Shown: positions 15,433 through 22,881 of the stretch, in pieces | Layout: every line of letters starts with the position of its first letter | Numbering within the stretch: the first letter of the stretch is position 1 | Assembly: GCA_900549235.1 (NCBI GenBank) | Contig: URNT01000026.1 | Coordinates: 1-47,730 of the forward strand | Reading direction: 5' to 3' | DNA length: 47,730 nt | Origin: an uncultured Clostridium sp. | GTDB taxonomy: Bacteria > Bacillota > Clostridia > Lachnospirales > Lachnospiraceae | Notes under the pieces: generated by a model | The model's input: the letters and a program-made list of their open reading frames with translations, nothing else | The model's database searches: none | Told to the model about the DNA's origin: nothing | Position numbers and translations under genes: made by a program

Positions 15433-16907
15433 TGGTTTTTAAGGATTCCCCCTGAGAGCTTTGCCCAGCCCAGGCCGGAGCCTTCCGCAGTCATCAGCAC
15501 CCAGCCTTTTTCCTTCCCCCCAAGGCGGTCCGCCTCACAGCTTAAGGCCTCCCCTTTCAGATAGCGGACAGCCGCCTCCTGGTCTGAAGGCAGCTCATAC
15601 CAGCCTGCCGCTTCTTCCTCTAAAAGCGCCGCCGCCAGGGCATGGGCCGGTTCAAACCGATTCTTTTTCCAGGTTCCTATATGAAGCCCCGGCCTTACTA
15701 CCTTAAGTCCCTTCATATCCGGCATCTGAGGCGGCACCAGATACAGCTGTTCCCCAAACATCAGATATTCTTCTCTTGACAGCCAGGGCTCTGGCTCCTT
15801 AAGCACCTCCCTTAAAAGGCGTTCCGCCTCCCGGAGATACTCCTTATCCCGCTTAGGATCCAGATAAGCCGGTGTCCTTCTCCTTCGGTCTCCTTCCGCC
15901 AAAAGTCCCGGCCTTCGTTTCAGGATAGCGATAAAATGGCCCTCCCCTTCCAGCCTGTGGGGCATCAGGCGAATGGTATTCTCAAGGCCATATCCTAAAA
16001 GCTCCCCTTTCACTTCCTCCGCCCAGGCTTCTTCCTGTCCGTAAAGGGCCCATTCCGGCCTTCCCTGGGAAAATTTACCGGAGCAGGCTGCAGGTTCAAG
16101 AGAAAAATCCTCATGTTTTCTTAAGAAATGAAGGATCAGACCCTCATTCTCCTCCGGCGCAAAGGTACAAGTGGAATAAACGATCCTTCCTCCCGGCTTC
16201 AGCATGGAGGCGGCCAGGTCAAGGATCTCCTGCTGCCTTGCGGCGCACATTCTCACATGCTCCTCGCTCCACTGGTTTCTGGCTTCCTCATCCTTTCGGA
16301 ACATCCCTTCCCCGGAGCAGGGAGCATCCACTGCGATCTTGTCAAAAAACTCTGGAAAACGAACTGCCAGGCTCCCGGCGTCCTCATTGGACACCACTCC
16401 ATTTCTGACGCCCATCCGCTCTATATTCTGGGAAAGGATCCGGGCCCTGGCAGGATGGATCTCGTTGGATAAAAGAAATCCATCACCCTTCAGCCTGGAC
16501 GCAATATGGCTGGACTTTCCTCCCGGAGCCGCGCACAGATCCAGCACCCGGTCGCCGGGCTCTGGATCTAACAGCTCTCCCACTGCCATGGCGCTGGGCT
16601 CCTGGATATAATAAAACCCTGCCTCGTGGAGGGGATGCTTACCCGGACGGCCTTCCCCCGTATAATAAAATCCCTCCTTTACCCAGTCCACCGGCTCTAA
16701 GGCTGTTCCTGTTTTTTCCTGTACCAGCTCTGCAGCCTGATCCTTCCCGGTCTGCTCCCAGAGAGGTTCCCTTCCTCCCTTGCATTTTAGGCTGTTGAGC
16801 CTAAGCCCCTGAACCCGGTCCTTTTCATAGCTGGCTTCAAAGGCCCCGTATTCCTCTCCCAATAACTCCTTCATCCGCTCTTTAAAGCGCTCTGGCAGCT
16901 GTGTCAT
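15405..16907 (-). CDS. rRNA cytosine-C5 methyltransferase, RsmF-like (NOL1/NOP2/Sun family)
   Basis: About 500 residues from the ATG at 16907 (AAAGGA nine bases upstream). It transfers methyl from S-adenosylmethionine to cytosine C5 in rRNA. The SAM-binding motif is DLCAAPGGKSSH (123-134). The two family cysteines are present: C197 in DAPCSGEGMFRK, which releases the product, and C247 in YSTCTFAPEENE, the nucleophile. The C-terminal 190 residues resemble the RsmF accessory/PUA-like region (LKVVRPGLHIGTWKKNRFEP). A TTG-initiated frame extends 22 codons further upstream into a hairpin and is less likely. Convergent overlap with the pseudouridine synthase gene is 28 bp. Confidence 0.9.
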   Translation of the reverse strand: MTQLPERFKERMKELLGEEYGAFEASYEKDRVQGLRLNSLKCKGGREPLWEQTGKDQAAELVQEKTGTALEPVDWVKEGFYYTGEGRPGKHPLHEAGFYYIQEPSAMAVGELLDPEPGDRVLDLCAAPGGKSSHIASRLKGDGFLLSNEIHPARARILSQNIERMGVRNGVVSNEDAGSLAVRFPEFFDKIAVDAPCSGEGMFRKDEEARNQWSEEHVRMCAARQQEILDLAASMLKPGGRIVYSTCTFAPEENEGLILHFLRKHEDFSLEPAACSGKFSQGRPEWALYGQEEAWAEEVKGELLGYGLENTIRLMPHRLEGEGHFIAILKRRPGLLAEGDRRRRTPAYLDPKRDKEYLREAERLLREVLKEPEPWLSREEYLMFGEQLYLVPPQMPDMKGLKVVRPGLHIGTWKKNRFEPAHALAAALLEEEAAGWYELPSDQEAAVRYLKGEALSCEADRLGGKEKGWVLMTAEGSGLGWAKLSGGILKNHYPKGLRWM

Positions 16908-16924
16908 CTCGTCCCATCCTTTGT

Positions 16925-16996
16925 CCTTAACATACGAATGGACCGCGGTACCCTTATCAGTACCGCAGTCCAAGTTCCTTAACCCTAAATACGAAT
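16925..16996. repeat. 32-nt hairpin flanked by near-identical direct repeats
   Basis: An inverted repeat pairs 16940-16951 with 16960-16971 (GGACCGCGGTAC / GTACCGCAGTCC, one mismatch, 8-nt loop). On its two sides are CCTTAAC-ATACGAAT (16925-16939) and the same words split by five bases (16977-16996). It lies after the DUF6465 stop and before the methyltransferase start. It may act as a terminator, but no T-run follows on either strand. Confidence 0.6.
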
Positions 16997-17002
16997 ATCC
17001 TA

Positions 17003-17389
17003 TTACAGCATGATCTTGTAGTCGTCGGAAGCCTCTCCGTTTACTACATAGTAAGCCGCGCCCTCTTCCGCAACGATGTAAAGCTGAATCTCCTTGACCT
17101 CAACCTCAGCATGGGTGCTCTTAAATGCCTTAACTGCTTCATCCAGAACATCCCTGGCAACAATGTCTCTTCCCTCAAACTGGAAGTGTACGGCTGCCTT
17201 CGGCTCCTCTGCCTTCTTTGCTGCTGGCTTTACCGGAGCTGCCTTCTTTGCAGGGGCCTCCTTCTTAACAGCCGGCTTTGCTGCTGGCTTCTTAACAGCC
17301 GCCTTTTCCTCAGCAGGCTTCATTGCCTCAGCGGCAATCTTAGAAGCAGTCTTTACTGCACTTTTAACATCCTTCTTTGCTTCTACCAT
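17003..17389 (-). CDS. DUF6465-family protein with Lys/Ala/Pro-rich, histone H1-like N-terminus
   Basis: A 128-residue basic protein. Residues 1-65 are made of Lys, Ala, Pro, Val and Glu in loose repeats (AAVKKPAAKPAVKKEAPAKK), like bacterial histone H1-type tails. Residues 66-128 form a compact domain (AAVHFQFEGRDIVARDVLDE, then VKEIQLYIVAEEGAAYYVVN) I recognise as DUF6465, common in Lachnospiraceae. GGAGG precedes the ATG. A perfect-consensus promoter and a 13-codon leader ORF lie upstream, suggesting strong, possibly translation-coupled expression. Binding of the tail to nucleic acid or to an acidic partner is plausible, but the function is unknown. Confidence 0.82.
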   Translation of the reverse strand: MVEAKKDVKSAVKTASKIAAEAMKPAEEKAAVKKPAAKPAVKKEAPAKKAAPVKPAAKKAEEPKAAVHFQFEGRDIVARDVLDEAVKAFKSTHAEVEVKEIQLYIVAEEGAAYYVVNGEASDDYKIML

Positions 17390-17392
17390 ATT

Positions 17393-17434
17393 TCATTTCC
17401 TCCCTGAAATTGCGGTACAATCTTTTTCCTTCAT
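17393..17434 (-). CDS. Possible 13-residue leader peptide upstream of the DUF6465 gene
   Basis: The frame MKEKDCTAISGRK starts with ATG at 17434, about 22 bp after the predicted transcription start, with AGGGA upstream. It stops at 17393, three bases before the DUF6465 start codon, and its last codons run through the downstream gene's ribosome-binding site (GGGAGGAAATGA). Such geometry allows translational coupling. It could be chance, since the frame is short and has no recognised relatives. Confidence 0.35.
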   Translation of the reverse strand: MKEKDCTAISGRK

Positions 17435-17462
17435 TATGTAAATCCCTAGATGCATTACGGGC

Positions 17463-17491
17463 ATTATAGAATAGTTTTTTTTATTTGTCAA
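17463..17491 (-). promoter_or_regulatory. Perfect-consensus sigma-A promoter of the DUF6465 gene
   Basis: TTGACA (17491-17486), a 17-bp A-rich spacer and TATAAT (17468-17463) on the minus strand: both hexamers and the spacing are ideal. This predicts one of the strongest promoters in the window, for a small basic protein. Confidence 0.8.
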
Positions 17492-17519
17492 CAAAATCGA
17501 AGGAAAAAGCGTGTATTGA

Positions 17520-17957
17520 TTACAATCTGCGAAGAAAATCAGCAATCTCACTCTCTCCTGAAACCTGGATCCCCTCATTTTTCAGCAGGGCAGCACAGAC
17601 ACCATCCCCCTGGGTAAGCCTTCCCTGAAAGCTTCCGTCGTAAATCCGGCCGCAGCCGCAGGAGGGGCTTCTTTCCTTCAGAATGGCTGCCCTGCAGTGA
17701 AAGACCCTGGCCAGCCTGAGGGCCTCCTCGGCCCCTCTTTCATACTCAGCCGTTACGTCCTGTCCTTCCCGTGTAATCACCCTGTCTCCCCGGCGCTCTG
17801 CCGGCACCCTTGGAATCCCAAGCCCTCCAAGAAGCTCCGGACAGACCGGGATCAGATGATGCTCCTTTAAAAGCGCCTCTGCCTCCGGGATCAGGACTCC
17901 CTTTCCATCATATCTGCACTGGCTTCCCAGAAGACAGGCACTGATCAGCAGATTCAT
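17520..17957 (-). CDS. DUF523-family protein
   Basis: A 145-residue protein recognised as DUF523 from the beginning SACLLGSQCRYDGKG, the PVCPELLGGLGIPR block, and the cysteine motif KERSPSCGCGRIYDG. The conserved cysteines (C8, C14, C39 and the SCGCG pair) could bind metal or an Fe-S cluster, but no activity is established for the family that I know of. GGGGG lies six bases before the ATG. It begins 14 bp after the MATE stop and is the last gene of the aminotransferase operon. Confidence 0.82.
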   Translation of the reverse strand: MNLLISACLLGSQCRYDGKGVLIPEAEALLKEHHLIPVCPELLGGLGIPRVPAERRGDRVITREGQDVTAEYERGAEEALRLARVFHCRAAILKERSPSCGCGRIYDGSFQGRLTQGDGVCAALLKNEGIQVSGESEIADFLRRL

Positions 17958-17971
17958 ATGATTCCCCCTTT

Positions 17972-19330
17972 CTACAGCCGTTTATTGTCCCCCAGCACCT
18001 TTCCGCTTAAAAGCAGATAGGTAAGAGAGGATGAGATACAAGCCACTCCATCAGAAAGCGGCTCCGCAAAAAATACAGACTCTGCCCCGAACCATACTGG
18101 TAAAAGCAGCATACCGATCAGATACAGCCCCTTGCGGAACATAGACAGGCTTACTGCCACCTTGGCGATCCCCATACCGGTAAAACCATCTACTATCGTA
18201 TACTGAACTGCCAGAGGTATGATGCACATAGTATAGATCCGTATAGAGCGCACCGTGATCCCTGTATAAGCCGGATCTCTTGTGAAAATATCCACAAAAA
18301 ATTCAGGCGCCACCTGGGCGATCAGGAACATAATCGTCGTAAATGCCAGCGCCAGGCTCAGGATATGCTTCTCCCCGCGGCGGATCCTGTCCGGCCGGCC
18401 TGCGCCGTAATTATAGCCAAGCACCGTCTGGGTGCCCCCGGTGATGCCGCCAAGAGGCATGGTGATCATCAGCATAAAGCTCTGGACAATAGTATTGCAG
18501 GTCAGAAGCACATCTCCCTGACCACCCAGACCGTACTTCTGGATTACCATATTCATTACAATGATAAGCACACTGTCAGAAGCAATAATCAGGAAGGGGG
18601 ATAGCCCCACTGCCAGTACCTGCTTCATCACCTTCAGGCTGTAGCCTCCGAAGGTAATGGGCACCACCGGCTTTTTTCCAAACAGAAACAAAAGCACGAA
18701 GGCGCAGGAGACAAACTGGGAAATCACCGTTGCGATGGCCGCACCCTTTACTCCCATCCCCAGCACAAAAATAAAGACCGGGTCCAAAACGATATTGAAC
18801 ACCGCCCCCAGCATAACGGAAAGCATACCTGTTTTCGCAAAGCCCTGACAGATAATGAACTGGTTCATACCGGAAGCCAGCAGTGCAAATACAGTCCCCC
18901 CAAGATACCATGTCAGATATTCATCCGCATAAGGAAAAATAGCCGGACTTGCTCCAAAAAAGGTAAGCAGGCTGTTCTTAAACAAAAATGTTATAGTCAT
19001 GATCAAAACCGCGATGCCTGTAAGAAGGGCAAAGCAGTTGGCAACAATCCTTGAGGCTCCTTTTTCATTTTTCTGCCCCAGACGGATGCTCATAAGAGGA
19101 GCGCCTCCTACTCCGATCCAGCTTGCAAAGGAGGTAAGCAGGGTAACAATGGGCCCACAGACCCCCACGCCTGCCAGGGCAACAGCTCCAATCCCCTCGA
19201 TATTGCCGATATACATACGGTCTACAATGCTGTAAAGAACATTCACGAACTGGGCCAGCATGGAAGGAAACGCAAGCCTCCACACCAGCCCTCTGATATT
19301 GTCTGTATCCAGACTGTTTTCAACCTTCAC
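17972..19330 (-). CDS. MATE-family multidrug/toxin efflux transporter
   Basis: A 452-residue membrane protein with 12 predicted helices in two similar halves, exchanging Na+ or H+ for drugs or metabolites. Family features are MLAQFVNVLYSIVDRMYIG near the N-terminus and the matching SPFLIIASDSVLIIVMN segment starting the second half. GGITGGTQTVLGYNYGAGRP is the conserved intracellular loop. The GTG start at 19330 follows AGGAGAATTTACA. It sits between the AI-2E-type gene (14 bp upstream) and DUF523 (14 bp downstream). The natural substrate is not deducible; its operon partners make amino acid derivatives. Confidence 0.92.
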   Translation of the reverse strand: MKVENSLDTDNIRGLVWRLAFPSMLAQFVNVLYSIVDRMYIGNIEGIGAVALAGVGVCGPIVTLLTSFASWIGVGGAPLMSIRLGQKNEKGASRIVANCFALLTGIAVLIMTITFLFKNSLLTFFGASPAIFPYADEYLTWYLGGTVFALLASGMNQFIICQGFAKTGMLSVMLGAVFNIVLDPVFIFVLGMGVKGAAIATVISQFVSCAFVLLFLFGKKPVVPITFGGYSLKVMKQVLAVGLSPFLIIASDSVLIIVMNMVIQKYGLGGQGDVLLTCNTIVQSFMLMITMPLGGITGGTQTVLGYNYGAGRPDRIRRGEKHILSLALAFTTIMFLIAQVAPEFFVDIFTRDPAYTGITVRSIRIYTMCIIPLAVQYTIVDGFTGMGIAKVAVSLSMFRKGLYLIGMLLLPVWFGAESVFFAEPLSDGVACISSSLTYLLLSGKVLGDNKRL

Positions 19331-19344
19331 TGTAAATTCTCCTG

Positions 19345-20496
19345 TTACTCATTTTTATCCTTTGGGCCTTCCTCTCTGCGGAAGCGGTTTATATCCCTTA
19401 TAAGAGCCGCCGCGCTGTCCGTAATCCCAGAAAATGCCCCGTAATGATATAAATTTAAGAAAAACATTCCAAAAGGCACTGCAAGAATCATACCTGCAAT
19501 GCCGGCTGCCTTAAAGCCTATATAAAGCAGGAACAGAGTCATAAGAGGATTCAGCCCCATACTGTCTCCTACCAGCTTTGGCTGTATGATCTGACGGATC
19601 ACCTGGGTCAGAACATAGATCAGAAGCAGCCCTGCCGCAAAGGCATACTCTCCTCCCAGCAGCTTTAAGATCCCCCAGGGGATCAGAGCGGTTCCCGTTC
19701 CAAATACAGGAAGAAAATCGAGAAAGGCGATCAGAGACGCCCACAGTGGCCCGTAGCCCACCCCCAGAACGAAAAATCCCGCAGTCAGGATCACCCATAC
19801 CACTGCCATAATCTTAAACTGCGCCATAAAGTAGCCGTATACCAGATGATGGACCTCCCCCTTCAGGTAGCTGCTGTATCCAAGGAGCCAGGAGGGGCAT
19901 TTATCCCGCAAAAAGACCATGATCCGTTCCCGGTCAGCGATAAAAAAGTAGGCCGAAAGAATGGTCACCACCGAATATACCAGCATCGCCGGAATCCCTC
20001 TGGCCACCGTCCCCGCCGCCTCCATAGTAGGAGAAGCAGCCTTTTCAACCAGGGTGCCGATATAAGTCCCCAGATCGCTGCCCACCGCCCTCCAGGCATC
20101 CTGGGCTCCAGAGGGAAGGAGAGTCAGAATCCCCTCCATATTGCTCCGGATCTCGCTCTCGATCCCAGCGTACAGACCGGGAAGCTGCCGGATCAGCACG
20201 CTCGCCAGCCGGATCAGCCTGGAAAAGAAAAGATACAAAAGCCCTACCACCGCCCCCAGTGCTCCGATCACAATGATGGCAGAGCTATGCTTCCTTACAA
20301 GGCGCACCCTCCGTTCCAAAAAACGCACCAGAGGATTGACCATCAGGGCCAGGACCCAGCCTATAGCAAAGGGCATAAAAAACCGCAGAAATACCGGCCC
20401 CAGGATACACACAAGGAGCCAGCCCCCAAGGGGGAAGGCTATATTCAATACCAGGCGCAGATAATGCCGCCAGCCGCCTCTGCCCTCTTCTTCCAT
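19345..20496 (-). CDS. AI-2E family / YtvI-like membrane protein
   Basis: A 383-residue protein with about seven or eight transmembrane helices. Typical blocks are VFLRFFMPFAIGWVLALMVN and PLVRFLERRVRL near the N-terminus, and LDFLPVFGTGTALIPWGILK and LVGDSMGLNPLMTLFLLYIG near the C-terminus. The family includes proposed AI-2 exporters and YtvI, a sporulation membrane protein of similar size in Bacillus; sequence alone does not separate them. The start overlaps no neighbour: hisC ends 6 bp before it and the MATE gene follows after 14 bp, so it belongs to this operon. Confidence 0.85.
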   Translation of the reverse strand: MEEEGRGGWRHYLRLVLNIAFPLGGWLLVCILGPVFLRFFMPFAIGWVLALMVNPLVRFLERRVRLVRKHSSAIIVIGALGAVVGLLYLFFSRLIRLASVLIRQLPGLYAGIESEIRSNMEGILTLLPSGAQDAWRAVGSDLGTYIGTLVEKAASPTMEAAGTVARGIPAMLVYSVVTILSAYFFIADRERIMVFLRDKCPSWLLGYSSYLKGEVHHLVYGYFMAQFKIMAVVWVILTAGFFVLGVGYGPLWASLIAFLDFLPVFGTGTALIPWGILKLLGGEYAFAAGLLLIYVLTQVIRQIIQPKLVGDSMGLNPLMTLFLLYIGFKAAGIAGMILAVPFGMFFLNLYHYGAFSGITDSAAALIRDINRFRREEGPKDKNE

Positions 20497-20502
20497 TATA
20501 CA

Positions 20503-21567
20503 TCACCGCCTGTCCTTCAGATAATTCTCAAGGAACGCATACAGCCGTTCCATCTCCTCCTCTGTACCAATGGTAATGCGAAGTCCGTTATCCAGCCTTG
20601 GAGCTGGAAAATACCGCACATAGATCTGTTCCTTTTTAAGAGCCTGAAACAGCTCTGCAGCCGGAACCTGGCTGTGGAAAGCAAAGATAAAATTAGCGCT
20701 GGAATCAGGAAAGGTAAAACCAAGCTTTGACAGCCGCTCCTTTGCCTTCTCTCTGGTCACCACAATCTTATCCCTGGTTTCCTCAAAATATGCCCTGTCC
20801 CTTACCGCCTCGATCCCCGCCAGCTGAGAGGGAAGGTTCATGGTATAGGAATTGTAGGAATATTTCACATCATTCAGCGCCCGGATCAGATCCTTATGCC
20901 CCATGGCAAAGCCGATCCGCATCCCCGCCATAGACCGGGATTTGCTGAAGGTCTGCACCACTAAAAGGTTCTCATACCGGTCTGTCAGCTCCAGTGCAGA
21001 AGCCCCTGCAAAATCAATATACGCCTCATCCACAATGACTACCGACTCCTGGTTGGCGCGAAGGATCTCCTCCACCTGATCCAGAGGCATATAAAGTCCC
21101 GTTGGAGCATTGGGATTAGGGAAAATGATCCCTCCGTTTTCTCTTTTATAATCCTCCGGACGCAGGCGGAATTCTTTGTCCAGAGCCGGCATCTCATAGG
21201 GGATACCGAAAAGCTCTGCCCACACCTGATAGAAGGAATAGGTAATATCCGGGAACAGAACCGGCTTTTTGGAGTTAAAAAAGGTGAGGAAGGCCATGGC
21301 AATCACGTCGTCCGAGCCTACTCCCACAAACACCTGATCCTCCTTCAGCCCATAATAATCTGCCAGTTCTTTTATAAGGCCGCTGCTGGCTGGATCCGGG
21401 TACTTTCTCAGACGGTCTGTGTCCATCTCCCTTAAAACAGCCGCCACCCCGGGAGCCGGCGGATAAGGGTTCTCATTGGTGTTCAGCTTCACCAGCTTAT
21501 CTCCTGCCGGCTGCTCTCCGGGTACATAGGGGACTACTTTTCTTATATTCTTTTCCCATGCTCTCAT
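20503..21567 (-). CDS. hisC: Histidinol-phosphate aminotransferase
   Basis: A 354-residue PLP enzyme of the HisC family, converting imidazole-acetol phosphate and glutamate to histidinol phosphate. Landmarks are LNTNENPYPPAPG (28-40), FPNPNAPTG (149-157), VDEAYIDFAG and the PLP lysine K209 in TFSKSRSMAGMRIGF. The ATG at 21567 overlaps the stop of the upstream aminotransferase by 4 bp (ATGA), which fixes this start over longer frames. It lies away from other his genes, next to a second aminotransferase and transporters, so it may serve aromatic amino acids (known side activity of HisC) or a specialised pathway instead. Confidence 0.85.
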   Translation of the reverse strand: MRAWEKNIRKVVPYVPGEQPAGDKLVKLNTNENPYPPAPGVAAVLREMDTDRLRKYPDPASSGLIKELADYYGLKEDQVFVGVGSDDVIAMAFLTFFNSKKPVLFPDITYSFYQVWAELFGIPYEMPALDKEFRLRPEDYKRENGGIIFPNPNAPTGLYMPLDQVEEILRANQESVVIVDEAYIDFAGASALELTDRYENLLVVQTFSKSRSMAGMRIGFAMGHKDLIRALNDVKYSYNSYTMNLPSQLAGIEAVRDRAYFEETRDKIVVTREKAKERLSKLGFTFPDSSANFIFAFHSQVPAAELFQALKKEQIYVRYFPAPRLDNGLRITIGTEEEMERLYAFLENYLKDRR

Positions 21568-22766
21568 AAGCTCTGTCCCTCCAGTCCGTATTCCTCTGCC
21601 ACCTTCTGAAAGGCAGGAAGAGAGCGTTTGATCTGCTCTGGTGATACACAGTAGGAGATCCTTACAAAGCCGGGACATGCAAAAGAGGTTCCCGGTACCA
21701 CCAGGATATTGTACTTTTTGCAGACCTCGCAGAAATGCTTCTCATCTGCCTCCGGTGACTTTACAAAGAGGTAAAACGCTCCCTGGGGACGGATGCATGA
21801 AAAACCAAGCGCTTTAAGGCCATTATAGAGAAGGCTGCGGTTCCTGTCATAGGCCTCCAGATCCACCTTTTCATCCACACAGCGCAGGATTACCCTCTGC
21901 ATCAGGGAAGGGGCATTGACAGAGCCGGAAACCCGGTTTGCTATGACAGCCGCCTGGAATACCTCTCTGCTATCCTTTAAGGCGTCCGGGATCACCAGAT
22001 AACCGATCCGCTCTCCCGGCAGGGACAGGGACTTGCTGTAGGAATAGCAGATCACCGTATTGTCATAAAATTTGGTTACATACGGAACCTCCGCCCCATC
22101 ATAAGCCAGCTCTCTGTAGGGCTCATCTGAGATCAGCACGATCTCCGTCCCGTATTCCTCCTGCTTTTCCCTTAAAATATCCGACATGGCCTTCAGAGTC
22201 CCGGCAGAGTATATGACGCCAGTGGGGTTATTTGGGGTATTGATGATCACTGCTCTGGTAAGAGGGGTAAGCATCCTGCGAAAGCCGGAAAGATCCGGCT
22301 GGAAGGTCTCCGTATCCGGAGGCACTACCTTAAGGATGCCGTCATAATTCCTTACGTAAGAGCCGTACTCAACAAAATAAGGGGCAAAGGTAAGGACCTC
22401 ATCTCCTGGATCCAGCAGGGTCTTTAAGATCACATTCAGCCCACTGGCCGCACCTACAGTCATCAGAATATTATCCACATGAAACCCGGTGCCGAAACGG
22501 CGGTTTAAGGAGGCTGCAATGGCCTCACGCACATCCTCATAGCCGGCATTGCTCATATATCCGTGTACAAAGACAGAGGGCTCCTCCTCCAGAATACGGC
22601 AGATCGCCTGGTTCACCGCTGCCGGAGCCGGTACATTGGGGTTGCCCAGGCTGAAATCATATACATTCTCCGCTCCATAGATACCTGCCAGCCGTTTTCC
22701 CTCTTCAAACATGGCGCGAATGGCAGAATTATTGTTCAAAAGCGGCTGCATTTTCTTAGAAATCAT
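21564..22766 (-). CDS. Class I/II pyridoxal-phosphate aminotransferase (aspartate/aromatic type)
   Basis: A 400-residue fold-type I aminotransferase. Visible motifs are YDFSLGNPNVPAP at 36-48, TVGAASGLNVILKTLLDPGD (cofactor phosphate region), NTPNNPTGVIYS (176-187), SDEPYREL with the PLP-pairing Asp, and K245 in YSYSKSLSLPGERIGY as the Schiff-base lysine. A conserved Arg near the C-terminus (CPGFVRISYCVS) would bind the substrate carboxylate. Substrate choice among Asp, Tyr and Ala cannot be set. It is first in an operon with hisC, AI-2E-type, MATE and DUF523 genes, driven by the promoter at 22811-22839. Confidence 0.87.
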   Translation of the reverse strand: MISKKMQPLLNNNSAIRAMFEEGKRLAGIYGAENVYDFSLGNPNVPAPAAVNQAICRILEEEPSVFVHGYMSNAGYEDVREAIAASLNRRFGTGFHVDNILMTVGAASGLNVILKTLLDPGDEVLTFAPYFVEYGSYVRNYDGILKVVPPDTETFQPDLSGFRRMLTPLTRAVIINTPNNPTGVIYSAGTLKAMSDILREKQEEYGTEIVLISDEPYRELAYDGAEVPYVTKFYDNTVICYSYSKSLSLPGERIGYLVIPDALKDSREVFQAAVIANRVSGSVNAPSLMQRVILRCVDEKVDLEAYDRNRSLLYNGLKALGFSCIRPQGAFYLFVKSPEADEKHFCEVCKKYNILVVPGTSFACPGFVRISYCVSPEQIKRSLPAFQKVAEEYGLEGQSL

Positions 22767-22810
22767 AAGTACTCACTCTCTTTCTGCGTTATGATGCTGC
22801 TCTCATACCG

Positions 22811-22839
22811 ATTGTAGCTTTCATTTGCAGGATTGTCAA
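22811..22839 (-). promoter_or_regulatory. Promoter of the aminotransferase-hisC operon
   Basis: TTGACA (22839-22834), a 17-bp spacer and TACAAT (22816-22811) on the minus strand. It abuts the hairpin at 22840-22877 with no base between, so upstream transcription ends immediately before this promoter. Confidence 0.75.
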
Positions 22840-22877
22840 CAGACGGGGCATCTCTTTTTTGTGAGATGCCCCGTCTG
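22840..22877 (-). terminator. 15-bp perfect hairpin after the ABC permease gene
   Basis: Arms 22840-22854 and 22863-22877 (CAGACGGGGCATCTC and its complement) form a perfect 15-bp stem, four bases after the permease stop. The usual T-run is missing because the downstream base is already the -35 of the next promoter. Position and stem strength still favour a terminator. Confidence 0.65.
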
Positions 22878-22881
22878 AAGA

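Noticed and set aside
17210..17330. Short repeats around GCTGGCTT / CTTCTTTG
   Set aside because: They encode the Lys/Ala/Pro tail of the DUF6465 protein; codon repetition explains them.
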